From Jannaschia pohangensis (GTDB lineage: Bacteria > Pseudomonadota > Alphaproteobacteria > Rhodobacterales > Rhodobacteraceae): 64,000 nucleotides of DNA. Numbering within the stretch: position 1 is the stretch's first letter; the number at the start of each line of letters is the position of its first letter. This document shows positions 28,335-38,219 of the stretch, one piece after another. The stretch spans positions 310,001 through 374,000 of the forward strand of contig NZ_FORA01000001.1 in the NCBI RefSeq assembly GCF_900113875.1, written 5' to 3'. The notes under the pieces were generated by a model. The model made no database searches. It was not told the DNA's origin and saw only the letters and a list, made by a program, of their open reading frames with translations. Both the position numbers and the translations under genes were made by a program.

Positions 28335-29453
28335 TTGACCCGCACAGATGCCACAGCGCTTATTGTCGCCGCCGGTCGCGGGCAGCGTGCAGGTGGCGGG
28401 ATTCCCAAGCAATATCGGGACCTTGCCGGGCGTCCGGTGCTGGCGCGCACGGTGGAGGCCTTTGCTGGCCGGGTCGGCGCGATTGTGGTGGTGATCCACC
28501 CCGATGACCGCGATCTTGCAATGGCTGCCATTCCTGGCGTGCACCTGATCGACGGCGGGGCGACGCGCGCCGCGTCGGTCCGTGCGGGTTTGGCCGCAGT
28601 TGAAACGACGAAGGTTCTGATCCACGATGCCGCGCGGCCCGGGGTGACGGGGGCGATCATCGACCGTGTGTTGGACGCGCTGGATCACGGCGACGGGGCC
28701 GCACCGGCGCTTGCGGTAACCGATGCGCTCTGGTCCGGGTCGGTTCGTGTGGAGGGCTTGGCCGACCGTCGGGGGCTTTGGCGCGCACAGACACCGCAGG
28801 GGTTCGACACGGCTCTGATCCGCGCGGCCCATGACGCCTTTGACGGTGAGGCGGCGGATGATGTGGAGGTCGCGCTGGCCGCAGGGCTGGACGTCGCCAT
28901 CGTGGCGGGTGACGAAGCAAACATGAAGATCACCGCACCGGAAGATTTCGCCCGCGCAGCCAAGGGGTTGGAGATGGATATCAGGGTCGGCAACGGGTTC
29001 GACGTGCATCGGTTTGGCCCCGGAGATCACGTGGTGCTCTGCGGCGTCAAGGTGCCCCATGGGCGTGGGTTGCAGGGACATTCGGACGCGGATGTCGGCC
29101 TGCATACCATTACCGACGCCATCTATGGCGCGCTGGCCGAGGGCGATATCGGGACGCATTTTCCCCCGTCCGAGGCTGAGTGGAAGGGAATGGACAGCGC
29201 CGTCTTCCTTGATCACGCGGCAAATCTGGCGCGGACGCGGGGCTATGCGATTTCCAACGTGGACGCGACGCTGATCTGCGAATTTCCCAAGATCGGCCCC
29301 CATGCGCAGGCGATGCGGGGCCGCGTCGCCGAGATTATCGGGGTGGAGGTCGGGCGCGTTTCCGTCAAGGCGACGACGACCGAGCGGCTCGGCTTTGCGG
29401 GGCGTGGCGAGGGCATCGCCTGCCTTGCCACGGTCACGCTGGTGCGCGGATGA
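28335..29453 (+). CDS. ispDF: Bifunctional IspD/IspF isoprenoid enzyme
   Basis: The fused 372-residue enzyme performs two steps of the methylerythritol phosphate pathway. The IspD half (1-215: [32 protein letters not shown]) makes CDP-methylerythritol. The IspF half (from about 218: [51 protein letters not shown]) forms the cyclodiphosphate. Asp and His of GFDVH bind zinc. The start is set at TTG 28335, with GAGGTG six bases upstream; an in-frame ATG at 28248 would add 29 residues of unlikely sequence. The fusion is typical of alphaproteobacteria. Confidence 0.92.
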   Translation: MTRTDATALIVAAGRGQRAGGGIPKQYRDLAGRPVLARTVEAFAGRVGAIVVVIHPDDRDLAMAAIPGVHLIDGGATRAASVRAGLAAVETTKVLIHDAARPGVTGAIIDRVLDALDHGDGAAPALAVTDALWSGSVRVEGLADRRGLWRAQTPQGFDTALIRAAHDAFDGEAADDVEVALAAGLDVAIVAGDEANMKITAPEDFARAAKGLEMDIRVGNGFDVHRFGPGDHVVLCGVKVPHGRGLQGHSDADVGLHTITDAIYGALAEGDIGTHFPPSEAEWKGMDSAVFLDHAANLARTRGYAISNVDATLICEFPKIGPHAQAMRGRVAEIIGVEVGRVSVKATTTERLGFAGRGEGIACLATVTLVRG

Positions 29454-29929
29454 TCGCGCGGGCGGTCGCCACGGTCGGCTTTGTCGGCCTGATCCGGCCC
29501 GCGCCGGGCACATGGGGGTCTTTGGCCGCCCTGCCCCTTGGCTGGCTTGCGATGCAGGGCGGACCGATCCTGTTCACGGTGCTGACGCTGCTGATCCTGC
29601 CGCTCGGGTTTTGGGCCACGACGGAAGTGACGCGGGGCAAGGCCGATCACGACCCCTCGGAAGTCGTCATCGACGAGGTTCTGGGCCAGTGGATCGCCCT
29701 TTTGCCGCTGGTCTGGGGGGCCGCGCAGGCGGGCGTGCCGGTCGAACGTCTCTGGCCCGGGTGGATCGCGGCGCTGCTGCTGTTTCGTCTGTTCGATATC
29801 TGGAAGCCCGGCCCCGTCGGCTGGATGGATCGGCGGACCGATGCCTGGGGTGTAATGCTGGACGATGCGGTCGCCGGAGGAATGGCTGCCATTTGCGTCA
29901 TGGCCCTGGCCGCGCTGGCGCATCTATGA
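29450..29929 (+). CDS. pgpA: Phosphatidylglycerophosphatase A
   Basis: The 159-residue membrane enzyme removes phosphate from phosphatidylglycerol phosphate. It shows the PgpA motifs [12 protein letters not shown] near the N-terminus, [16 protein letters not shown] (acidic catalytic cluster) and [18 protein letters not shown] in the C-terminal half, with four hydrophobic helices. It overlaps ispDF by four bases and the next gene likewise (ATGA). Confidence 0.92.
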   Translation: MIARAVATVGFVGLIRPAPGTWGSLAALPLGWLAMQGGPILFTVLTLLILPLGFWATTEVTRGKADHDPSEVVIDEVLGQWIALLPLVWGAAQAGVPVERLWPGWIAALLLFRLFDIWKPGPVGWMDRRTDAWGVMLDDAVAGGMAAICVMALAALAHL

Positions 29930-30408
29930 GCATCGCGGGCGATCTTCTGAACCTGTGCCGGTCCAAATGTCTGACAATTGCAACGGCGGAAAGCTGCACC
30001 GGGGGCATGGTCGCGGTCGCGCTGACCGACTTGCCCGGATCATCGGATGTTTTCCTTTGGGGCGCGGTGACTTACGCCAATTCGGCCAAGCGGTCGCAAT
30101 TGGGCGTTGGTCAGATGACGCTGGTGTCTCATGGGGCGGTTTCCGAACCCGTCGCGCGGCAGATGGCAGAGGGCGCGCGGGTCCGGTCGGGGGCCGATCT
30201 GGCGGTATCGATCACCGGGATCGCGGGCCCTGGAGGGACGGCGACCAAACCCGAAGGACAGGTCTGTTTCGCCATTGCGACCACGGCCGGGACGCAGACG
30301 CGGACCGTTCAGTTCGGCGCCCTGGGCCGGGATGCGGTGCGTCGGGCCGCACGGGATACGGCCCTGGAAATGCTGCTGGAGGCCGCTCAGGCCGCCGACG
30401 CGCCGTAA
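29926..30408 (+). CDS. CinA C-terminal-type nicotinamide-nucleotide amidohydrolase
   Basis: The 160-residue protein is the stand-alone C-terminal (PncC) domain of CinA, which deamidates nicotinamide mononucleotide. It shows [35 protein letters not shown] and [10 protein letters not shown]. Start ATG 29926 overlaps pgpA. The first codons contain one copy of the CAAATGTCTGACAATTG palindrome (29964-29980), encoding the KCLTI stretch. Its 3' end overlaps the converging Coq10/RatA-type gene by 22 bases. Confidence 0.9.
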   Translation: MSIAGDLLNLCRSKCLTIATAESCTGGMVAVALTDLPGSSDVFLWGAVTYANSAKRSQLGVGQMTLVSHGAVSEPVARQMAEGARVRSGADLAVSITGIAGPGGTATKPEGQVCFAIATTAGTQTRTVQFGALGRDAVRRAARDTALEMLLEAAQAADAP

Positions 30409-30842
30409 AGCTGCCGCGCGCGCTTTTCGAAGGCCGCGACAACGCGCTGCATCGCCTCGTTGAAGACGACACCGACGACGCGCCCGATGATCGGGTTCCG
30501 AAATTCGAAATCGACCCAGAAATCCACTTCGCAGCCGGACGCGGTCGGCGTGAACGTCCATTCCGATTGCAGATGACGAAACGGGCCGTCGAGGTATTCC
30601 GTCTCGATCCGCTTTTTGCCGGGCCAGAGGGTCACGCGCGACCCGAAGCTTTCGCGGAAGAGTTTGAAGCTGATGATGAGGTCGGCGAGCATCACTTCGC
30701 CCTCGGGCCCACCGGTTCGCGACCGGATCCGGGCGGCGGCGGTCCAGGGCAGGAATTCGGGATAACGGGCGACATCGGCGACGAGGTCATACATCTGATC
30801 GGGGGTATAGGGCAGCGCGCGGCGCTCGGAATGTCGGGGCAT
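30387..30842 (-). CDS. Coq10/RatA-type START-domain protein
   Basis: A 151-residue SRPBCC/START fold protein beginning with [30 protein letters not shown], diagnostic of the Coq10/RatA family. Yeast Coq10 binds ubiquinone and aids respiration; E. coli RatA was described as a ribosome-association factor. Here the ubiquinone role seems more likely, but that is inference. The gene converges on and overlaps the cinA-type gene by 22 bases. Confidence 0.88.
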   Translation of the reverse strand: MPRHSERRALPYTPDQMYDLVADVARYPEFLPWTAAARIRSRTGGPEGEVMLADLIISFKLFRESFGSRVTLWPGKKRIETEYLDGPFRHLQSEWTFTPTASGCEVDFWVDFEFRNPIIGRVVGVVFNEAMQRVVAAFEKRARQLYGASAA

Positions 30843-30911
30843 GGGGCCTCTTGGGCTTGGGGGCTTTCACATGTTAGGCCCCTCTTGGCCGATGGACCCG
30901 GGGGGAGCAAT

Positions 30912-31448
30912 ATGACTGAGCGTTATGTGATCGATCAGATGATCTCTGCCAAGGCCATCGCGGCCCGGATCGAGGCATTGGCCCGCGACATCGAGGCGCG
31001 GTTCGCGGGCACCGACAAGCTGATCGTGGTGGGCCTCTTGCGAGGATCGTTCGTGTTCATCGCCGACCTGGTGCGAGAGCTGGACCTGCCGGTCGAAGTC
31101 GATTTCCTGGAGGCGTCGAGCTATGGCGACGGCATGGAAAGCTCGCGCGAGGTCCGCATCCTGAAGGACCTGCGGGGCAAGATCGGCGGGCGCGACGTTC
31201 TGGTGGTCGAGGACATCGTCGACACCGGGCACACGCTGCACCACGTCACGAACCTGCTGCGATCGCGGGATCCGGCCCGGCTTGAGACGATTGCCCTGTT
31301 GGACAAACCGGCCCGGCGGGAGGTCGACATCAAGGCAAGCTGGACGGGGTTCGAAATTCCGGACGCTTTCGTGGTCGGCTACGGCATCGACTATGCGCAG
31401 CGGAACCGCAATCTGCCCTATATCGGCTGCGTGCGGATGCTGGAGTAG
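30912..31448 (+). CDS. hpt: Hypoxanthine phosphoribosyltransferase
   Basis: The 178-residue enzyme salvages hypoxanthine (and perhaps guanine) to nucleotides with PRPP. It shows [18 protein letters not shown], the PRPP-binding motif [14 protein letters not shown] and [26 protein letters not shown] at the end. ATG 30912 has GGGGGAG upstream. It diverges from the Coq10-type gene with about 70 bases between. Confidence 0.92.
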   Translation: MTERYVIDQMISAKAIAARIEALARDIEARFAGTDKLIVVGLLRGSFVFIADLVRELDLPVEVDFLEASSYGDGMESSREVRILKDLRGKIGGRDVLVVEDIVDTGHTLHHVTNLLRSRDPARLETIALLDKPARREVDIKASWTGFEIPDAFVVGYGIDYAQRNRNLPYIGCVRMLE

Positions 31449-31479
31449 CGGCGCGCCGTCCACGGGGGGCGGCGCGCCG
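31449..31479. terminator. GC-rich hairpin between hpt and a membrane protein gene
   Basis: CGGCGCGCCG at 31449-31458 recurs at 31470-31479 with 11 bases between. The decamer is its own reverse complement, so the two copies can form a ten-pair stem. No T-run follows. It starts one base after the hpt stop and stands between convergent genes. Confidence 0.4.
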
Positions 31480-31487
31480 GCAAGGGC

Positions 31488-33086
31488 TCAGGCGCCGGGC
31501 ATCCGGGCCTTGCGCAGGGCGTGCAGCTGGTTCGACGACATCGAGGAGATCGGATCGCCCTTGTAGTCCAGCTTGGGCAAGGCGCCCAATTGGCGGAAGA
31601 GGGCCACGATCACCGTGGAGGTCACCGCGATACCCGCAAGCGACTTGAAGAGCAGCGGCACGGCCACGAGCAGGGTCTGGTGATAGATCTGCGGCGTGAA
31701 GGTGACGATCGCGATTTGCAGCGGCGGGATCAGGATGAACGCCGTCCCGACGAGCATCGCGGCCTTGACCAGAGCCATGAACACCGTGCGCGGCTCGGCC
31801 AGGAAGCGGGGCATGATGAAGGGGATCGCCATGAAGGCGCCGAGGCCCGCGTAGGCATAGAGGGCGTACCAAGGATCCTGATTGTAGATCAGTTCGGGAA
31901 GGCGTGCGCTACCCTGCTGGATCATGCCGAAGGTCATGTAGGCGGTGCCGAGAAGGCCAAGGCCGAAGAGGCGCATGATGAGCCAGTCAGCCGCGCCGTA
32001 AGCCTTCATCGCGACGCCGAGCGCGGGCAGCGATTGCCGCGAGGCGGGCACGATCTTCTGGCCAGTCATCGCGGAAGCGGCGCTTTTGCGCGGAGCTTTC
32101 TTGAGTTCCTTGGGGAGCGGGCGATAGGTCACGATCGTGATCAGCGTCACGGCACAGACCGCAACCAGCGCGAAGGCCCACCGTTGCTCCAGCAGGATGG
32201 CGGGCACCGTCCAGCCGAGGCCGAGCTTGGCCAGGGCGGCGGGCCAGGCGGGGGCCAGGAACGCACCGGCGGCATAGACACCGAAGGCTGCCAGCGGCAG
32301 TCGCACGATCTGACGCAGGCGGACGGGCATGAAGAGATGCGCCTGACGCGAGACGGGAATCGGCGTCATGTAGGCGATGGCGATCAGCGCAAGCACCACA
32401 AGGCCGATGCCCGTGCGACGCCCGTCGGGCACGTAGTTGGCCCAAAGACCGTCATCGGCGAGCCAGAAGGAATGGGCGAGATAGGCTGCGGGCACCAGCA
32501 GGATCAGGCCGCCAATCCGCAGAAGCGCCCAGGACACCCAGATCGTCAGCCGGTTGGGCAGGCTGCGCGGGGCCGAGACAGCCTGTTCCACGGCTTTTTC
32601 GTGCATGTATTCGTCGATATCGATATGCGGCGCGATGGTCGGGTCTTCGGAATAATCGGGCCGATTGTCGAAGAGCTTGGGCAGGATCAGGATCACGGCC
32701 AGAACACCGGGAACGATCAGCGACCAGATCGGATTGGCGGCCGTCGCCTGTTCGACGAGCTCGGGCGGGATATGTCCCATCTGCGAGGCCACGGCGAGGA
32801 GCGGGATACAGAGGACCGGGGTCAGCCAGACGACCGCATAATGGGCCGGGATCCAGATCAGGTCATGCGGCTTGCGCGGCTGGCGAAGGCCCCGCGGCAG
32901 AAGCCAGGGGATGAGAAACGCGACCCCGAGAATGGCCGCAGCCACCAGGACGGATGCCGGGATCGCGGGCGGGACGACACCGGGCGGAGGCGAGACATCG
33001 AGCGAATAGGCGAAAGCGGCAATGGCAACCAGGCCGAGGCCGGTAAGCCGCAAATAGAGAGCATAGATAAATCGCACGAAAGCCAT
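31488..33086 (-). CDS. Large polytopic membrane protein of unknown function
   Basis: I do not recognise this 532-residue protein. It has roughly ten to twelve hydrophobic helices, arranged as two blocks split by polar stretches. The first polar stretch (about 170-200: SEDPTIAPHIDIDEYMHEKAVEQAVS) is acidic; the second (about 325-355: PKELKKAPRKSAAS) is basic. No transporter, kinase or transferase motif is obvious. ATG 33086 (MAFVRFIYALYLRL) is chosen because GGAGATCCCG precedes it; an ATG at 33134 would add 16 residues. Codon use is like its neighbours. It stands alone between hpt and the agl locus. Confidence 0.7.
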   Translation of the reverse strand: MAFVRFIYALYLRLTGLGLVAIAAFAYSLDVSPPPGVVPPAIPASVLVAAAILGVAFLIPWLLPRGLRQPRKPHDLIWIPAHYAVVWLTPVLCIPLLAVASQMGHIPPELVEQATAANPIWSLIVPGVLAVILILPKLFDNRPDYSEDPTIAPHIDIDEYMHEKAVEQAVSAPRSLPNRLTIWVSWALLRIGGLILLVPAAYLAHSFWLADDGLWANYVPDGRRTGIGLVVLALIAIAYMTPIPVSRQAHLFMPVRLRQIVRLPLAAFGVYAAGAFLAPAWPAALAKLGLGWTVPAILLEQRWAFALVAVCAVTLITIVTYRPLPKELKKAPRKSAASAMTGQKIVPASRQSLPALGVAMKAYGAADWLIMRLFGLGLLGTAYMTFGMIQQGSARLPELIYNQDPWYALYAYAGLGAFMAIPFIMPRFLAEPRTVFMALVKAAMLVGTAFILIPPLQIAIVTFTPQIYHQTLLVAVPLLFKSLAGIAVTSTVIVALFRQLGALPKLDYKGDPISSMSSNQLHALRKARMPGA

Positions 33087-33246
33087 CGGGATCTCCGCAA
33101 AAACAGTCCAATCCTCCGAAATATGCCAGTGCATTCTGTCAAAAGTCGGGCGGTGACCTGACGGCGTTAGGACAATGCGCCCCGCTTTGCGTGGATCATC
33201 CGTTTGACCGGAGACAATCCGGCCAGATTGTCGGCACGGCGTCGCC

Positions 33247-34344
33247 CTAGCGATAGAGCAGCGAGACTCCGTCGCGGAAGATGTGGACCTTGGAGGGATC
33301 GGCGGTCAGGCGCATGGATTTGCCGCGCAGGCCGGTATGGATGCCCGGCAGCTTGGCCACCACTGGCTCCTGCCCGATCACGGGCTTCTCGAAATAGATC
33401 AGGGTGACTTCGCCCAGGCTTTCGCGAATCTCGATCGTGCCTTCGAAGGCATAGTTCTCGGCCTCGGTCTGGATGGCGTCTTCGGGGCGAATGCCGATGT
33501 TGACCTTGGCCCCCATGTCGTCATCGCGGCTTGGCACGTTGGACGTGATCGTCCCGCCGCCACGCTTGGTCTTGATCGTGGTTGTCTGGCCGGTGCCGAC
33601 GATCTCGCCCGCGATCAGGTTCATGGCGGGGGAGCCGATGAACTGGGCGACGAATTCGCTGTTGGGGGTTTCGTAGAGTTCGAGGGGCGTGCCGACCTGC
33701 GCGATCCCCTTGTTGGCCAGCACGACAATCCGGCTGGCCAGGGTCATGGCCTCCACCTGATCGTGGGTCACGTAGATCATGGTGGAGTCGGGCATCGCCT
33801 CTTTGAGTTGGGCGATCTCGATCCGGGTGGCGACGCGCAGCGCGGCGTCGAGGTTCGAAAGCGGCTCATCGAAGAGGTAGACCTTGGGGTCGCGCACGAT
33901 GGCGCGGCCGATGGCGACGCGCTGCCGCTGGCCACCCGACAGGGCCTTGGGCAGCCGGTCGAGATAGTCCGTCAGTTGCAACTTGTCGGCGGCGGCATTC
34001 ACGGCGGCGTCGATGTCGGACTTCGACATCTTGGCGATCTGGAGGGCGAAGGACATGTTGTCGCGCACGGTCATGTGCGGATAGAGCGCGTAGGACTGGA
34101 ACACCATGGCGATGCCCCGCTGGCTTGGGGGCAGGTCGTTGACCACGTTGCCGTCAATCTCCAGCGTGCCGCCGGAGATCTTTTCAAGGCCCGCGATCAT
34201 CCGCAAGAGCGTGGACTTGCCGCAGCCCGAGGGGCCGACGAAGACGATCAATTCGCCCGTCTTGATGTCGAGGTCGATGTTGCGCAGCACCTCGACCTTG
34301 CCGCCGTAAACCTTGGCCACATCCGTCAGTTTCAGATTGGACAT
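33247..34344 (-). CDS. aglK: Alpha-glucoside ABC transporter ATPase AglK
   Basis: The 365-residue ATPase of the MalK/UgpC type has Walker A GPSGCGKS, signature LSGGQRQRV, Walker B VYLFDEPLSNLDA and a C-terminal regulatory TOBE region (from about 240, INIGIRPEDAI-like). It powers uptake through AglF and AglG. ATG 34344 (MSNLKLTDVAKVYGG) is the family start; the longer open frame overlaps aglA. The gene is last of the five-gene agl operon. Confidence 0.9.
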   Translation of the reverse strand: MSNLKLTDVAKVYGGKVEVLRNIDLDIKTGELIVFVGPSGCGKSTLLRMIAGLEKISGGTLEIDGNVVNDLPPSQRGIAMVFQSYALYPHMTVRDNMSFALQIAKMSKSDIDAAVNAAADKLQLTDYLDRLPKALSGGQRQRVAIGRAIVRDPKVYLFDEPLSNLDAALRVATRIEIAQLKEAMPDSTMIYVTHDQVEAMTLASRIVVLANKGIAQVGTPLELYETPNSEFVAQFIGSPAMNLIAGEIVGTGQTTTIKTKRGGGTITSNVPSRDDDMGAKVNIGIRPEDAIQTEAENYAFEGTIEIRESLGEVTLIYFEKPVIGQEPVVAKLPGIHTGLRGKSMRLTADPSKVHIFRDGVSLLYR

Positions 34345-34369
34345 CTCTCGCCTCCCCCTCGTGTTTCGT

Positions 34370-36007
34370 TCAGACCGCGCGCAGGACGCTGAAGCCCCAA
34401 TCGCCCAGTGCCAGCCCGCCGGCCCCCGGGGCAGTTGCCCCGACTCCCTCGACCGCGTGCCAATTTCCATCGGGCAACGCGATGCTCGCCGCCCCCTCCC
34501 CCATGTTGAAGGCGCAGAAGTAGCGTTCTGTGCCGTGCTCGCGCATGAAGCTTAACAGGTTGCCATCGGATTTGAGGCCAGTCTGGTCGCCAAGGCGCAG
34601 GGCATCGGACCCAGTGCGCAGGCCGATGACGGCCCGGTAATGCTGCAGGAGCGAGTCCGCTTCGGCATCCTGGGTCGCGGCAGACCGGCCCAGGTGCTCG
34701 GGCGCGACCGGCAGCCAGGGTTGGGCCGTGCTGAACCCGCCATTCTGGTTCGAAGGCTCCCAGACCATGGGCGTGCGGCAGCCGTCGCGCCCCTTGAACT
34801 CGGGCCAGAATTCGATCCCGTAGGGGTCTTGCAGATCTTCGTAGGCGACATCCGCCTCGGTCAGGCCAAGCTCTTCACCCTGATAAAGGCAGACCGACCC
34901 GCGAAGGCAGATGATGAGCGTCGCGTAAAGCCGCGCGCCCGCATCGTTCAGGCCCCAACGGGTCACATGGCGTTGCACGTCATGGTTGGAAAAGGCCCAA
35001 CAGGCCCACCCATCGGGCGCCTCGGCCTCGAGCCGGGCGAAGACGTCGACGACGCGCGGCGCGGTCAGCGGCTCGGCAGCCAGGAAGTCGAAGGCATAGC
35101 ACATCTGCACACCCTGCCGGTCGCGGGTGTATTCGCCCAAAAGCTCCATGCCGCGCTGCGCATCCCCGACCTCGCCCACGGCGCAGGCGCCGTAGTCGTC
35201 GAGCAGATCGCGAAACCGCTTGAGGAAGGCCAGGTTTTCGGGCTGGTTCTTGGAATAGAGATGTTCCTGATGGTTGTAGGGGTTGACCGAGGGCGCGATG
35301 GTCGCATTGCGCCGCTCGGGCGGCAGGGCCGGATTGTCGCGCAGCTGCGCGTCCGCGAAGTAGAAGTTGATCGTATCGAGGCGGAAGCCGTCGACCCCCC
35401 GCTCCAGCCAGAAACGCGTCACGTCCAGAAGCGCGTCCTGCACGTCCGGGTTGTGGAAGTTCAGGTCCGGCTGACTGGCGAGGAAGTTGTGCAGATAGTA
35501 CTGCTGCCGCCGCCCGTCCCAATGCCAGGACGGCCCCCCGAAGATCGACAGCCAGTTGTTGGGCACCGTGCCATCGGGCTTGGGGTCGGCCCAGACGTAC
35601 CAGTCGGACTTGGGGTTGTGCCGACTCGCGCGGCTTTCGGCGAACCACGGATGCTGATCCGACGAATGGGACAGCACCAGGTCGATCATGACCCGCACGC
35701 CGTGGCGGTGCGCGGTGGCGACCATCTTGTCGAAGTCGTCGAGCGTGCCGAACATCGGGTCGATGTCGCAGTAGTCGCTGACGTCATAGCCGAAGTCCTT
35801 CATCGGCGAGGTGAAGAACGGGCTGACCCAGATCGCATCGACCCCGAGGCTGGCGACATAAGGCAGCCGTTCGGTGATGCCCGCGATGTCACCGATGCCG
35901 TCACCCGACGTATCCTGAAAGGAACGCGGATAGATCTGATAGATGATGCCGCCCTTCCACCAATCGGGATTGGTCTGGGCACGCGGGGCTTCGGCGGTCG
36001 CGGTCAT
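34370..36007 (-). CDS. aglA: Alpha-glucosidase AglA (GH13)
   Basis: The 545-residue cytosolic hydrolase releases glucose from imported alpha-glucosides such as sucrose, maltose or trehalose. GH13 hallmarks are WWKGGIIYQIYPRSFQDTSGDGIGD at the start, DLVLSHSSDQHPWF, VDGFRLDTINFY (nucleophile Asp), AVGEVGD (acid Glu) and FSNHDVQRH. There is no signal peptide, fitting intracellular hydrolysis. It begins eight bases after aglG and runs 26 bases before aglK. Confidence 0.93.
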   Translation of the reverse strand: MTATAEAPRAQTNPDWWKGGIIYQIYPRSFQDTSGDGIGDIAGITERLPYVASLGVDAIWVSPFFTSPMKDFGYDVSDYCDIDPMFGTLDDFDKMVATAHRHGVRVMIDLVLSHSSDQHPWFAESRASRHNPKSDWYVWADPKPDGTVPNNWLSIFGGPSWHWDGRRQQYYLHNFLASQPDLNFHNPDVQDALLDVTRFWLERGVDGFRLDTINFYFADAQLRDNPALPPERRNATIAPSVNPYNHQEHLYSKNQPENLAFLKRFRDLLDDYGACAVGEVGDAQRGMELLGEYTRDRQGVQMCYAFDFLAAEPLTAPRVVDVFARLEAEAPDGWACWAFSNHDVQRHVTRWGLNDAGARLYATLIICLRGSVCLYQGEELGLTEADVAYEDLQDPYGIEFWPEFKGRDGCRTPMVWEPSNQNGGFSTAQPWLPVAPEHLGRSAATQDAEADSLLQHYRAVIGLRTGSDALRLGDQTGLKSDGNLLSFMREHGTERYFCAFNMGEGAASIALPDGNWHAVEGVGATAPGAGGLALGDWGFSVLRAV

Positions 36008-36015
36008 GTTTGGTC

Positions 36016-37152
36016 CTATTTGACGGAGCCGGCCAGCAGGCCGCGCACCAGGTAACGTTGCATGGAAAAGAAGACCACGAGCGGCACCGCGATGGACACG
36101 AAGGCCGAGGTGGCAAGGATTTCCCAGTCCCCCCCGCGCGAGCCCAGAAGGTTCACGAGGCGACCGGTCAGGACCAGGCTGTCGTCATCCGCGCCCAGGA
36201 ACACAAGGGCCACCAGCAGGTCGTTCCAGGTCCAGAGGAACTGGAAGATGGCAAAGCTGGCCAATGCCGGGAACGACAGGGGCAGGATGATCTTGACGAA
36301 GATCTGGAAGTCGCTGGCGCCGTCGACCTTGGCATTCTCGATGATGTCGCGCGGCAGGCCGACCATGTAGTTGCGCAGCAGATAGATCGCGAGCGGCAGG
36401 CCAAAGCCGGTATGGGCCAACCATACACCCAGATAGCCCTTTCCGATCCCGATGGTGTTGTGGATCTGCAAGAGCGGGATGAGCGCCAGTTGCAACGGCA
36501 CCACCAGAAGGCCCACGACCGTCGCCACCAGAAGGGCGCGACCGGGGAACTCCATCCAGGCCAGGGCATAGGCGGCAAAGGCCGCGATCAGGATCGGGAT
36601 GATCGTCGCGGGAATCGACACGGTCAGCGTGTTCAGAAACGCCTGTCCGATCCCGGCGGCTGCTGTGCCGGTGAACAGGACGGTGCCGTAATTCTCGACC
36701 GTCCAGACCGGCGGGGACGAGGCGGTCATGAAGACACGCGGCAGGCGTGTGCCCTCGAACGTCTCGGGACCGGTCAGCACATAGGTGGAATCGTCGTTGA
36801 CGGTCAGGGTCTGGCCGTCGCCCAGATCGACCGTCTCGCCAGGCTCATAGGCATTGGGTTCACGCGACGAGGTGCCCCAGGCGCTGACCGTGGTGTCACC
36901 CGAAATCAGCGTGCCCTCGATCACGAAGGCGTCGCCGGTGGCCGTCTCGTCCCCTTCGATCCGGATCGGAGAGAGCTGGCTTTCCTGTGTCGACAACGAT
37001 TGCCACCAGCCGGAGCTGGAAATCTGATCGCCGGTGCGGAACGACGACACGAACAGGCCGACAGTCGGGAACAGCCACAGCGCCACAAGCACGACGACAG
37101 AGATATGGACGGCCCAGGTCAGCGACGATTTCTTGCCTGCGATATTGTCCAT
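36016..37152 (-). CDS. aglG: Alpha-glucoside ABC permease AglG
   Basis: A 378-residue MalG-type permease with six membrane helices and the ATPase-docking EAA loop ENAKVDGASDFQIFVKIILPL. Between helix 1 and helix 2 (about 42-155) lies a large periplasmic insertion rich in Thr, Gly, Asp and Glu (GDGQTLTVNDDSTYVLTG), found in AglG-like permeases but not in MalG generally. Its start overlaps the aglF stop by one base (TGATG). Confidence 0.9.
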   Translation of the reverse strand: MDNIAGKKSSLTWAVHISVVVLVALWLFPTVGLFVSSFRTGDQISSSGWWQSLSTQESQLSPIRIEGDETATGDAFVIEGTLISGDTTVSAWGTSSREPNAYEPGETVDLGDGQTLTVNDDSTYVLTGPETFEGTRLPRVFMTASSPPVWTVENYGTVLFTGTAAAGIGQAFLNTLTVSIPATIIPILIAAFAAYALAWMEFPGRALLVATVVGLLVVPLQLALIPLLQIHNTIGIGKGYLGVWLAHTGFGLPLAIYLLRNYMVGLPRDIIENAKVDGASDFQIFVKIILPLSFPALASFAIFQFLWTWNDLLVALVFLGADDDSLVLTGRLVNLLGSRGGDWEILATSAFVSIAVPLVVFFSMQRYLVRGLLAGSVK

Positions 37153-38156
37153 CAGCGCATCTCCTTGCGGGCGTTGATCACGTTCCAGACGAGGATCGGG
37201 GACACCAGCAGCATGATCGTCATGGCGGCGGCGGAACCGACGCCCCAGTCAAAGGCGCGGAACAGCTTGTCGTACATGTAGTTGGCCAGAACCTGTGTCT
37301 CCCACTGACCGTTGGTCATGGCGAGGACGATGTCGAAGACCTTGAGCACGACCAGGGTGATCGTGGTCCAGACCACCACGATGGTCGGCATGATCTGTGG
37401 CACCTTGATGCGAAAGAAGATCTGCCAGGGAGAGGCCCCGTCGACGATGGCGGCCTCGACCGTCTCTTCGGGGATGCCGCGCAGGGCCGCCGAGAGGATG
37501 ACCATGGCGAAACCCGTCTGGATCCAGATCAGGACGACCATCAGGAGCAGGCTGTTCCAGGGCGAAATGGTCAGCCATTGCTGAGGCTCGCCGCCGAAGG
37601 CGACCCAGATCGCGTTGAGGACACCGATCTGGTCCGACCCTGCGGGCCGGGCGTCATAGATAAGTTTCCAGATGACCGAGGCGCCCACGAAGGAAATCGC
37701 CATGGGCATGAAGATCAGGGATTTGGCGAAGCTGCCCCAGCTGATCCGGTCGGTCAGCTGCGCCGCCAGCAAACCGAAGGCGGTCGAGGCGGCGGGCACG
37801 ATGATGAGCCAGAGCATGTTGTTGAAGATGGCTTCGCGGAACTTCGCCTCGCCGATCATCTGCACGTAATTGTCGAGGCCGACGAATTCGCTGCCACCTC
37901 CGGGCACCCGCGTCTGGAATGACAGAAGGAACGTGGCGACAACCGGATAGGCCAGGTAGAGGCCCAGGGCCAGGATCGCCGGACCCATGAAAAGCCAGGG
38001 CCGGATCGCATTGGCCCGGTTGATGTTGCGCCCCGCATTGGGGCCGCTTGGCGGGAAGAAGACGCGGTCCAGAATGACGTTCGAGAACCAGAAGTAGCCG
38101 ATGCAACCGCCAACACCGATGACGATCGTGATGAGACCCAGAATGGCCGGATGCAT
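37152..38156 (-). CDS. aglF: Alpha-glucoside ABC permease AglF
   Basis: The 334-residue MalF-type permease has an N-terminal helix pair followed by the transport core. The EAA loop reads EAAIVDGASPWQIFFRIKVPQIMPTI. It forms the channel with AglG. It is separated from aglE by 63 bases holding a perfect hairpin. Confidence 0.9.
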   Translation of the reverse strand: MHPAILGLITIVIGVGGCIGYFWFSNVILDRVFFPPSGPNAGRNINRANAIRPWLFMGPAILALGLYLAYPVVATFLLSFQTRVPGGGSEFVGLDNYVQMIGEAKFREAIFNNMLWLIIVPAASTAFGLLAAQLTDRISWGSFAKSLIFMPMAISFVGASVIWKLIYDARPAGSDQIGVLNAIWVAFGGEPQQWLTISPWNSLLLMVVLIWIQTGFAMVILSAALRGIPEETVEAAIVDGASPWQIFFRIKVPQIMPTIVVVWTTITLVVLKVFDIVLAMTNGQWETQVLANYMYDKLFRAFDWGVGSAAAMTIMLLVSPILVWNVINARKEMR

Positions 38157-38183
38157 TGTCGTTCTCCCCCCCGAGATGGTGTC

Positions 38184-38207
38184 GGGCCGCCCCGGTCAGG
38201 GCGGCCC
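38184..38207 (-). terminator. Intercistronic hairpin between aglE and aglF
   Basis: GGGCCGCCC (38184-38192) pairs perfectly with GGGCGGCCC (38199-38207) around a six-base loop; no T-run follows. Hairpins at this position, after a binding-protein gene, usually protect the upstream message from 3' decay and lower permease output, as in malE-malF. Function here is inferred. Confidence 0.55.
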
Positions 38208-38219
38208 GTTCGGCATCGC

